Notes under the pieces: generated by a model
What the model was told of the DNA's origin: nothing
Seen by the model: only the letters and a program-made list of their open reading frames with translations
The model's database searches: none
Program-made: the position numbers and the translations under genes
Assembly: GCA_041685075.1 (NCBI GenBank)
Contig: JAWLGN010000300.1
Span: 1-6,765, forward strand
From: JAMCRM01 sp041685075
GTDB taxonomy: Bacteria > Acidobacteriota > Terriglobia > Bryobacterales > Bryobacteraceae
Direction of reading: 5' to 3'
DNA length: 6,765 nt
Shown: positions 1 through 5,971 of the stretch, piece by piece
Numbering within the stretch: position 1 is the first letter of the stretch
Layout: each line of letters begins with the position of its first letter

Positions 1-2
1 GC

Positions 3-239
3 GACTCGCTCACCCGCTATTTGAAGCTCCAGCCGGTCATCGACGGCGTGGAGGGCACCTTCACCCACACACCGGCGGCCGAACCCGGGCTGGTGAAGTT
101 CATCGGCAACGTGCCGGCGGGCACGCCGGCGGGCGGCGTGCTGCGGCACAAGGGCTGGCGCGCCGCGGCGGTGGAACTGCCGGAACTGGCGGGGCAGGAC
201 GCCAGCGTCATCGCGCCCGCCGAGATCGAGATCGAATAA
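3..239 (+). CDS. DUF2760-like protein, C-terminal fragment (5' end outside window)
   Basis: The open frame runs in from the left edge (first full codon GAC at 3) and stops at TAA 237-239, so 78 C-terminal residues are visible. The internal TTG at 21 could be read as a start, but the frame is open before it and the upstream residues (DSLTRYLKLQPVI) look like ordinary protein, so this is a truncated gene. The ending pattern matches what I recall of DUF2760 proteins: a 'R-Y-L-x-L-x-P-V-I' segment, then 'GNVPAG', 'LRHKGWRAAAVELPEL' and a terminal 'VIAPAEIEIE'. Such proteins commonly sit directly upstream of a pair of Hsp70-like genes, exactly as here. Function is unknown; no catalytic motif, membrane segment or signal is visible in the fragment. 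It lies 32 nt upstream of the first Hsp70 gene, same strand, with no terminator between, so co-transcription is likely. The family call rests on memory of the motif plus context; a profile search would settle it. Confidence 0.75.
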   Translation, partial: DSLTRYLKLQPVIDGVEGTFTHTPAAEPGLVKFIGNVPAGTPAGGVLRHKGWRAAAVELPELAGQDASVIAPAEIEIE

Positions 240-260
240 CGCCGCCCCCGGCGCACTCCT

Positions 261-264
261 GGAG
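261..264 (+). promoter_or_regulatory. Shine-Dalgarno GGAG deciding the TTG start of the first Hsp70 gene
   Basis: GGAG at 261-264 lies 7 nt before TTG at 272-274. The Hsp70 phosphate-1 motif begins only a few residues after this TTG, so no downstream start could retain the ATPase core and no in-frame ATG is better placed. This supports TTG as the true initiator. Confidence 0.7.
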
Positions 265-271
265 AACGAAC

Positions 272-2101
272 TTGGCACCGAAGTACGTCATCGGCATCGA
301 CCTGGGGACCACCAACTCCGCCCTGGCTTACGCCGAGGCCAAACCCGAGGCGGACCCGCTGGCCACGCCCGAAGTGCGGATGCTCGGCATCCCGCAGGTG
401 GTGAACCCGGGCGAGGTGCGGGAAGAAAACCTGCTGCCCTCGTTTCTGTACCTGCCGGGAGCCACGGATTTTCCGCCGGGCACCCTGGCGCTACCCTGGG
501 ACCCCCAGCCGGAGTTCGTCGTGGGGCGGCTGGCGCAGAAACGCGGCGCGGAGAATGCCGGGCGCCTGGTCTCCTCGGCCAAGTCGTGGCTGTCGCACGC
601 GGGGGTGGACCGCACCTCCCCCATTCTGCCCTTCCGCGCGCCGGAGGGCGTCCCCAGGCTCTCGCCGGTGGAGGCCAGCCGGCGCTACCTGGAACACATC
701 CAACGCGCCTGGGACAGCAAAATGCCCGACGCGCCCTTTGCAGAACAACAGGTGCTGGTGACGGTGCCCGCTTCGTTCGACGCCGTGGCAAGGGAACTCA
801 CGCAGCGCGCCGCCGAAGAGGCCGGCTACAGGAATCTCACGCTGCTCGAGGAACCGCAGGCGGTCTTCTACGCCTGGATCGACCGCCACCCCGACTGGCG
901 CGAGCGGGTCAAGGTGGGGGACCTCATCCTGGTGATCGACATTGGCGGCGGCACCACGGATTTTACCCTCATCACCGTCACGGAGCGCGATGGCGAGCTG
1001 GCGCTCGACCGCGTGGCCGTGGGGGAACACATCCTGCTGGGCGGCGACAACATCGACCTGGCGCTGGCCCGCGGCGTGGCCGACGGGTTGGCCGAAAAAG
1101 GCACCCGCATCGACAGCTTCCAGTTGCAGGCGCTGTGGAGCAACTGCCGCACCGCGAAAGAGAAGCTGCTGGAACAGGGCGCCACCGCGAAAGAAGCGCC
1201 GGTGACGATTCTGGGCAAGGGCACCGGTCTGGTGGGCGGCACCATCAAGGCGTCGCTCACGCTTTCCGAGATCGAGCGCGTGCTGCTGGAGGGCTTCTTC
1301 CCCACGGCTTCGAGCGAAGAGATGCCGCAGCGCGCACGCCGCGTGGGCTTGCAGGAAATCGGACTGCCCTACGCCGCCGATGCCGCCGTGACCAAACACA
1401 TGGCGCGCTTTCTGCGACAGCAGGCCGCCGCGGTGGAGCACGGCGCCGTGCGGCGCGGGCCGAGCGGGCTGGCCTGCCCCACCCACGTGCTGTTCAACGG
1501 CGGGGTGCTCAACGCGCGGCTGGTGCGCGAGCGCCTGCTCACCACCCTGAGCGCCTGGCTCGCCGAAGAAGGCTTCGGCGCCATCGAACCGCTGAGCGGC
1601 GAGGACCTCATGCACGCGGTCTCCCGCGGCGCGGCCTACTATGGATTGGCGCGCCTGGGACGCGGCGTGCGTATCCGCGGCGGCGTCCCCCGCACCTACT
1701 ACGTGGGGATCGAGAGCGCCATGCCCTCGGTGCCCGGCGTTTCCGCGCCGCTCAAGGCCCTCACAGTCGTCCCGTTCGGGATGGAGGAAGGCAGCCAGTG
1801 CCGCATCCCCGGCGGCGAGTTCGGCCTGCTGGTGGGAGAACCGGCCGAGTTCCGTTTCTTCGCCTCGGCGGTGCGCAAGAACGATCAACCGGGCGACCTG
1901 ATCGAGGACTTCGGCGACGACCTCCAGGAACTGCCCCCCATGGGCGTGGAACTCCCCGCCACCGCCGACGGCGCCGACGTGGTGCCGGTATCGTTCGAGA
2001 CCGTGGTCACCGAAACCGGTATGCTGCAGTTGTGGTGCGTGGCGCGCGATGGGCGGCGCTGGAAGCTCGAATTCAACGTGCGTGAACGCATAGAGACATG
2101 A
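272..2101 (+). CDS. Hsp70 family protein, short lidless form (609 aa)
   Basis: A divergent DnaK-like ATPase, presumably a cytoplasmic chaperone. Seen in the sequence: phosphate-1 loop IGIDLGTTNSALAYA (about residues 7-21); AKSWLS with K104 aligning to DnaK's catalytic K70; TVPASF followed by LLEEPQA (191-197), the counterpart of DnaK's NEPTAA; phosphate-2 loop DIGGGTTDF (223-231); adenosine motif VLFNGGVLN (406-414); and SRGAAYYG (451-458) closing the nucleotide-binding domain. DnaK's hydrophobic linker (DVLLLD) is absent. Instead comes a basic GRGVRIRGGVPRTYYVGIE stretch, then about 120 residues of likely beta structure ending in RRWKLEFNVRE near the C-terminus. There is no helical lid and no C-terminal tail. 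Compared with the downstream paralog it has extra sequence before K104 and an insert at about 385-401. The TTG start is chosen from the ribosome-binding site and the motif position. Its stop overlaps the next gene's start (ATGA), implying translational coupling. Client and specific role are unknown. It is not DnaK itself: too short and no DnaJ/GrpE neighbours are seen. Confidence 0.95.
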   Translation: MAPKYVIGIDLGTTNSALAYAEAKPEADPLATPEVRMLGIPQVVNPGEVREENLLPSFLYLPGATDFPPGTLALPWDPQPEFVVGRLAQKRGAENAGRLVSSAKSWLSHAGVDRTSPILPFRAPEGVPRLSPVEASRRYLEHIQRAWDSKMPDAPFAEQQVLVTVPASFDAVARELTQRAAEEAGYRNLTLLEEPQAVFYAWIDRHPDWRERVKVGDLILVIDIGGGTTDFTLITVTERDGELALDRVAVGEHILLGGDNIDLALARGVADGLAEKGTRIDSFQLQALWSNCRTAKEKLLEQGATAKEAPVTILGKGTGLVGGTIKASLTLSEIERVLLEGFFPTASSEEMPQRARRVGLQEIGLPYAADAAVTKHMARFLRQQAAAVEHGAVRRGPSGLACPTHVLFNGGVLNARLVRERLLTTLSAWLAEEGFGAIEPLSGEDLMHAVSRGAAYYGLARLGRGVRIRGGVPRTYYVGIESAMPSVPGVSAPLKALTVVPFGMEEGSQCRIPGGEFGLLVGEPAEFRFFASAVRKNDQPGDLIEDFGDDLQELPPMGVELPATADGADVVPVSFETVVTETGMLQLWCVARDGRRWKLEFNVRERIET

Positions 2102-4749
2102 AGATCGGCATCGACCTGGGGACCACGAATTCGGCCCTGGCGTATATTGATCCCGGCGAAGCCGGCGACCGCGACTTTCCCCCCATTCACATCTTCGAGA
2201 CCCCGCAACTGGTGGCGCCCGGGCGCGTAGAGCCGCGCCGTACCCTGCCCTCGTTCGTCTTCCTGGAAGACGGGCAGCCGGTGGGCGAATACGCCCGGGA
2301 GCAGGGCGCGCTGGTGCCCACCCGGCTGGTCCACTCGGTGAAGAGCTGGCTCTCGAACCCGGATGTGGACCGAACGGCCAAGATTCTGCCGTGGGATTCG
2401 CAGGAGACCGGTCGGGTGCTCTCGCCGGTGGAAGTTTCGGCGCGCTTCCTCTCGAAGTTCCGCGAAGAGTGGGACAAGAGCGGGCGACCGCCGCTGGCGA
2501 ACGAAGACATCGTCCTCACTGTGCCTGCCTCGTTCGACGAAGAAGCGCGGGAGTTGACCGTGATGGCCGCGCGCGATGCGGGGCTGGAAAAGATCACGCT
2601 GCTCGAGGAACCCGCGGCGGCGTTCTATTCCTGGATCGCCAACAACCTGGCGCGCTCGCGCCGGCTGCTGCGCGACGGGCAGGTGGTGCTGGTCTGCGAC
2701 GTGGGCGGGGGCACCAGCGACTTCAGCATCGTGCGGGTGAGCCGGCAGGGCGACCTGGTGAATTTCACCCGCACCGCCGTCGGCCGCCACCTGCTGCTCG
2801 GCGGCGACAACCTGGACCTGACGCTCGCCTGGCTGGTGGAGACCAAGCTGGGAACGCCGCTCTCCATCCGGCAGCGCAGCGGTCTGCGCCGGCAGTGTTC
2901 GGCGGCCAAGGAGCGGCTGCTGACGGACCCGCACTTGAAGGGCGTCGAAATCACGGTGCTGGGCACGGGCACGGCGCTGGTAGGCCGCGCGCTGAAGACC
3001 GAAATCCTGCGCGAAGAGGCGCTGGAGCTGGCGCTCGAAGGCTTCCTCCCCATCACCCCGCGGGGCGAGTTCCCTAAAGAAGAGCGGCGCAGCCTGTTCC
3101 GCGAGTTGGGTCTGCCGTATGTGTCGGACCCCGCCATCACGCGCCACCTGAACCAGTTTCTGGAAAGCGCCGGGGAGGTGCCGGACGCCATTCTCTTCAA
3201 CGGCGGCTTCTTCATCCCCGACATTTTGCGCAACCGCGTGGCCGACGCCCTGGAGCACTGGTACGGGCGGCGGCCGGAACTTTTCGACAACCGCGACCTG
3301 GACCTGGCGGTGGCCACCGGAGCGGCCTACTACTCCTACGTGCGGGCCACCGGCAGCGGCGTGCTGGTGCGCGGCGGTCTGCCCCGCACCTATTACATCG
3401 GGATCGGCGAACCGCGCGACGGCAAGGTGGCGGCCATCTGCCTGGTGCCGCGCGGCGCCGAAGAGGGCGCCACGCATGAAATCGACGACGAACGGCTGCA
3501 GCTTGTGGCCAACCGGCCGGTCTCGTTCCGGCTCTATAGCTCGCTCACCCGCACGGACGATCCGCTGGGTGGGATGGTGGAATTCGACGCGGAAGACCCG
3601 GACCTGCACGTGCACGCGCCGCTCCACGCGGTGATCCGCTTCGGCCGCAGGACCGGCGAGCGGCTCATCCCGGTGAAGCTGGGGGCGCGGCTCACCGAGA
3701 TCGGGACGCTTGAAACCTGGGCCGATTCGAAGATCAGCGACAACCGCTGGCGGCTGGAGTTCGCGCTGCGCAAGTCCGCCGCCGCGCAGCCGGTGGAAAG
3801 ACGCGCCGCCGCCGTGGTGAGCGAAGAGGCGCTGGCCGGGGCGCTGGAGTTGATCCGGCAGGTCTTTTCCACCACCGCCGCCTCGCCTGTGGCGCCCGAA
3901 GAGGTGCCCGCCAAACTCGAGCAGAGCATGGGGCTGGGAAAGAACTCCTGGCCGCTCGACGCCATTCGCAAGATGGCCGATGTCTTTCTGGAGAATGCCG
4001 CCGGACGGCGCAAGAGCCCGGCCTTCGAGGTCCGCTGGCTGAACCTGTGCGGTTTCTGCCTGCGGCCGGGCTTCGGTTTTCCGGGCGACGACTGGCGCAT
4101 CGAGCAGGCCCGCCGCATCTACGCTCAGGGGCTGCAATACGGCAACCAGGTGCAGTGTGAAATCGAGTGGTGGATCTTCTGGGGGCGGGTGGCCGGAGGG
4201 CTGAACCGCAACCAGCAGGTGGACATCTACCAGCGCCTCTCACCGTACCTGCTGCCCAAGGCGGGCAAAAAGGCGCCGCGCATCAACACCAGCCTGCTGC
4301 GCGAGATGTGGCGCACGGCCGCGAGCATGGAACTGCTGCCGGTGGGGTCGAAGATCGAACTGGGCGACGCCATCGTGCGCCGCATCAAGGCGGGCAACTA
4401 CCGGGAGAGCGAGCTTTGGTGCCTCTCGCGGCTGGGCGCGCGCAAGCTCTTCCACGGGCCGATCAACCTGGTAGTGCCGCCGGCCGCGGCCACCCGCTGG
4501 GTGGAAGCGCTGCTGCCGATCGACAAGGCCGCCGAAGCCATGGCGCTGATTGCGCGGCGCACGGAAGACCCGGTCCGCGATCTCTCCCCCACCACGCAGG
4601 CGGCCGTGCGCCGCCGCCTGGAGAGCCTCCCCGGCGGCGAGCGCTACATCCCCATACTCGAAGGCGAGGAAGAGGACGAGCGCGCGCTGGGCCGCATCTT
4701 CGGCGAGGAACTGCCCTCGGGGCTGGTGTTTGCCGCAGAGGACGAGTAA
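2098..4749 (+). CDS. Hsp70 family protein with C-terminal DUF3731-like domain (883 aa)
   Basis: Second divergent Hsp70, paralogous to the gene before it over about residues 1-559. Seen: phosphate-1 IGIDLGTTNSALAY near the N-terminus; VKSWLS with K82 (DnaK K70 equivalent); TVPASF and LLEEPAAAFYSW (168-179); phosphate-2 DVGGGTSDF (201-209); adenosine motif ILFNGGFF (365-372); TGAAYYSY (407-414); then LPRTYYIGIG (428-437) instead of a DnaK linker, and a beta-rich segment ending RWRLEF (550-555). After a low-complexity Ala/Arg junction (about 560-575), roughly 300 mostly helical residues follow. They contain RPGFGFPGDDWRIEQ (656-670) and the Trp-rich EIEWWIFWGRVAGGLN (688-703), which I recognise as typical of DUF3731, a domain known attached to DnaK-related proteins. 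The C-terminus is acidic (EGEEEDE, then a final EDE). The ATG at 2098 overlaps the upstream stop, so translation is probably coupled. The extra domain may act as an alternative lid or client adaptor (inference). Function is uncharacterised. Confidence 0.94.
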   Translation: MKIGIDLGTTNSALAYIDPGEAGDRDFPPIHIFETPQLVAPGRVEPRRTLPSFVFLEDGQPVGEYAREQGALVPTRLVHSVKSWLSNPDVDRTAKILPWDSQETGRVLSPVEVSARFLSKFREEWDKSGRPPLANEDIVLTVPASFDEEARELTVMAARDAGLEKITLLEEPAAAFYSWIANNLARSRRLLRDGQVVLVCDVGGGTSDFSIVRVSRQGDLVNFTRTAVGRHLLLGGDNLDLTLAWLVETKLGTPLSIRQRSGLRRQCSAAKERLLTDPHLKGVEITVLGTGTALVGRALKTEILREEALELALEGFLPITPRGEFPKEERRSLFRELGLPYVSDPAITRHLNQFLESAGEVPDAILFNGGFFIPDILRNRVADALEHWYGRRPELFDNRDLDLAVATGAAYYSYVRATGSGVLVRGGLPRTYYIGIGEPRDGKVAAICLVPRGAEEGATHEIDDERLQLVANRPVSFRLYSSLTRTDDPLGGMVEFDAEDPDLHVHAPLHAVIRFGRRTGERLIPVKLGARLTEIGTLETWADSKISDNRWRLEFALRKSAAAQPVERRAAAVVSEEALAGALELIRQVFSTTAASPVAPEEVPAKLEQSMGLGKNSWPLDAIRKMADVFLENAAGRRKSPAFEVRWLNLCGFCLRPGFGFPGDDWRIEQARRIYAQGLQYGNQVQCEIEWWIFWGRVAGGLNRNQQVDIYQRLSPYLLPKAGKKAPRINTSLLREMWRTAASMELLPVGSKIELGDAIVRRIKAGNYRESELWCLSRLGARKLFHGPINLVVPPAAATRWVEALLPIDKAAEAMALIARRTEDPVRDLSPTTQAAVRRRLESLPGGERYIPILEGEEEDERALGRIFGEELPSGLVFAAEDE

Positions 4750-4752
4750 CGG

Positions 4753-5793
4753 CTACGCGCGCCAGATGGCGTCGGCGCGGCGCACGATGCGGAGCCAGTC
4801 GCCCGCCTGGCGCGCGGCCTGGTAGCGTTCGCAATCGGAGGCCTCGTCGCTCGCGGCCATATAGATGTGGTAGCGCAGCGCGCCGGCCATGGCGTTGCTC
4901 ACGCCGGCCAGCCAGTAGGCATCCCGCAAGGTGCGGGAGGGCGGCGAAGCGAAACCCCGGGCGGCCAGGTAACGCCCCAGCAGCGAGTCGTGCCGCCGCC
5001 GCGCTTCCGGTTCCCAGTAGCCCAGTGATTGCAGCCAGGAGCCGACGTCTTCGAGCGGCGAGCCGCGGCGCACCCGCGCCCAGTCGAGCAGCACCGGTTC
5101 GGGCGTATCGGCGCGCATCGTCATGATGGTGTTGCCCGTGTGTACGTCGCCGTGCAGCAGAGCGGTGCCGGGCAAGGCCGATAGCAACTGGCTGCGCACG
5201 TCCGGCAGCGCGCGGACCATGCGACGCAGCGGGGCGAGCGACCGCCGTACGCCGGCCAGGTTCGGGTGCCGCGACGAAGCTTCGAACAGCTCGAGAGTGG
5301 TTTCGGCCGAGCGCGACAACAGCGCCTCGTAGTTCCAGCCCGCGAGCGCCGGCACGAAGCTGTCCTCCGGCAATGTCTCGTGCAGGTGGGCCAGGCGCTC
5401 CAGCACCATTCCGGCCACCTCGGGCTCGGCCCACGGCCACTCCCGCCACGTGTCGATCCATTCGAGGTAAAGATACACTTCGTCCGGGCCGGTGCGCTCG
5501 AATCCCAGCAACCGCGGCGCGATGCCCTGCCTGGCGCGGCCCAGCGCCTGGTAGGCGGCCAGTTCGCGGCAATCGGTCCCGTTGGCCCGCTTCACCACGA
5601 ACGAACGCGGCGCCCCGGCGGCACACGCCATCCGCGACCACACCCGCGCTACACCGGCGGCGCGCAACCCGCCGTTCAAGGGGCGAATGTCGAGCCGCAC
5701 GTATTGCGGACTCCGCCCGTACATCTTGGCGGCAAAAGCGGCTATGCGCCGGGGGTCCAATGTAGGGGGACAATTCGACAAAAATGGTCGCAC
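4753..5793 (-). CDS. APH/choline-kinase-fold phosphotransferase family protein
   Basis: A 346-residue protein of the aminoglycoside phosphotransferase-like kinase fold, which transfers ATP gamma-phosphate to a small-molecule hydroxyl; the substrate here is unknown. Seen: a glycine-containing nucleotide loop (LNGGLRAAGVARV, near residue 40), the ATP-binding lysine in SFVVKR (K68), a likely helix-C glutamate in DCRELAAY (E77), a hinge-like YLYLEWID, the Brenner motif LLHGDVHTGN (H214, catalytic D216, N221), and the metal-binding aspartate in VLLDWARV (D237). Length and motif spacing are normal for the family and all key residues are present, so it is probably active. The start is GTG at 5793, preceded on this strand by AGGA (5801-5804) with 7 nt spacing; the next ATG (residue 24) would remove N-terminal sequence. 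It converges on the Hsp70 operon with a 3-nt gap and lies downstream of, and on the same strand as, a deoxyhypusine-synthase-like gene. Nothing indicates antibiotic resistance; family members also act on choline, homoserine, sugars and other metabolites. Confidence 0.88.
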   Translation of the reverse strand: MRPFLSNCPPTLDPRRIAAFAAKMYGRSPQYVRLDIRPLNGGLRAAGVARVWSRMACAAGAPRSFVVKRANGTDCRELAAYQALGRARQGIAPRLLGFERTGPDEVYLYLEWIDTWREWPWAEPEVAGMVLERLAHLHETLPEDSFVPALAGWNYEALLSRSAETTLELFEASSRHPNLAGVRRSLAPLRRMVRALPDVRSQLLSALPGTALLHGDVHTGNTIMTMRADTPEPVLLDWARVRRGSPLEDVGSWLQSLGYWEPEARRRHDSLLGRYLAARGFASPPSRTLRDAYWLAGVSNAMAGALRYHIYMAASDEASDCERYQAARQAGDWLRIVRRADAIWRA

Positions 5794-5800
5794 GGCGTCA

Positions 5801-5804
5801 TCCT
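5801..5804 (-). promoter_or_regulatory. Shine-Dalgarno AGGA for the GTG start of the APH-fold gene
   Basis: On the minus strand AGGA precedes GTG (5793-5791) by 7 nt. This favours the GTG over internal starts and sets the 5' end of the coding sequence. Confidence 0.6.
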
Positions 5805-5835
5805 ATCAGTAATCCAGATCACGTGCGAGTCACTA

Positions 5836-5912
5836 ACGGGAGCCCATCCATTCGTTTACGTGCATCGGTTGCACGGGAGCGCATCCGTTAAAACATGTTG
5901 CCCATCGGTTGC
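5836..5912. repeat. Two-unit tandem imperfect direct repeat
   Basis: Unit 1 (5836-5872, 37 bp) and unit 2 (5873-5912, 40 bp) abut exactly. Both begin ACGGGAGC and both end CATCGGTTGC. Their first 17 bases agree at 15 positions and their last 10 are identical; the middle differs in sequence and by 3 bp in length. Conserved ends with a diverged centre suggest the ends are what matters. The repeat lies about 43-119 bp upstream of the APH-fold start. Confidence 0.75.
5842..5910. promoter_or_regulatory. Candidate operator array: four CATCSGTT-like octamers
   Basis: Octamers CATCCATT (5845-5852), CATCGGTT (5863-5870), CATCCGTT (5882-5889) and CATCGGTT (5903-5910) recur at 18, 19 and 21 bp. Each is preceded by G-N-C/G, giving an 11-mer of the form GNSCATCSGTT. 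Spacing near two helical turns would place protein-binding sites on one face of the DNA. The array sits in the presumed promoter region of the minus-strand APH-fold gene. Binding by a regulator is inference; no known operator is recognised. Confidence 0.45.
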
Positions 5913-5966
5913 CGGCGGCGCCACGTGCAGCGCGTACACGAGATCACTGGTTCTGGCGCCGCGGGC
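5911..5966. repeat. Inverted repeat beside the deoxyhypusine-synthase-like stop; possible terminator
   Basis: Arms 5911-5923 and 5954-5966 are complementary at 12 of 13 positions, with 9 perfect pairs at the inner end (GCGGCGCCA / TGGCGCCGC) and a 30-nt loop. In minus-strand RNA the hairpin would start 5 nt after the TGA of the upstream gene. No T-tract follows directly; a TTTT occurs only about 17 nt later. It could be an RNA-stabilising stem or a weak or factor-assisted terminator. The long loop keeps this tentative. Confidence 0.45.
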
Positions 5967-5971
5967 GGCGT

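Larger units (their letters stand above)
5794..5971. other. Intergenic region upstream of the APH-fold gene
   Basis: These 178 bp lie between the stop of the deoxyhypusine-synthase-like gene and the GTG of the APH-fold gene. The part from about 5770 to 5910 is visibly richer in A and T than the genes around it. It holds a tandem imperfect repeat, four CATCSGTT-like octamers, a CGTGCA/TGCACG dyad (5859-5864/5870-5875), the palindrome AACATGTT (5892-5899), two CACGTG palindromes (5820-5825 and 5922-5927) and a long inverted repeat beside the upstream stop codon. I could not identify a convincing -35/-10 pair. A + strand frame is open across it, but it has no ribosome-binding support or recognisable protein, so I treat the region as non-coding and probably regulatory. 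Confidence 0.7.

Noticed and set aside
491..1888. A 465-codon minus-strand frame and a 499-codon + strand alternate frame (586-2085)
   Set aside because: Both are compositional shadows of the first Hsp70 gene; the products are low-complexity Arg/Ala/Gly-rich with no motifs.
1885..4137. A 750-codon open frame on the minus strand across the Hsp70 genes
   Set aside because: It lies antisense to two genes with unmistakable Hsp70 motifs. Its product is rich in Arg, Ala, His and Gln without any domain, as expected from the complement of high-GC codons.
4758..4773. CGCC-AGAT-GGCG mini-hairpin just after the Hsp70-DUF3731 stop as a terminator
   Set aside because: The stem is only 4 bp, there is no T-run, and it lies inside the coding end of the APH-fold gene; chance is sufficient in such GC-rich DNA.
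4753..5793. Antibiotic-resistance aminoglycoside kinase
   Set aside because: The fold is shared by many metabolic kinases. Nothing in the context (no integron, transposase or resistance cluster) supports resistance.
5794..5850. Sigma-70 promoter for the APH-fold gene (TTAGTG ... ATTACT on the minus strand)
   Set aside because: Spacing of 17 nt is acceptable, but both hexamers match the consensus poorly, and the -10 lies too close to the ribosome-binding site to be persuasive.
5836..5912. CRISPR array
   Set aside because: Only two imperfect adjoining units, no uniform spacers and no cas genes nearby.
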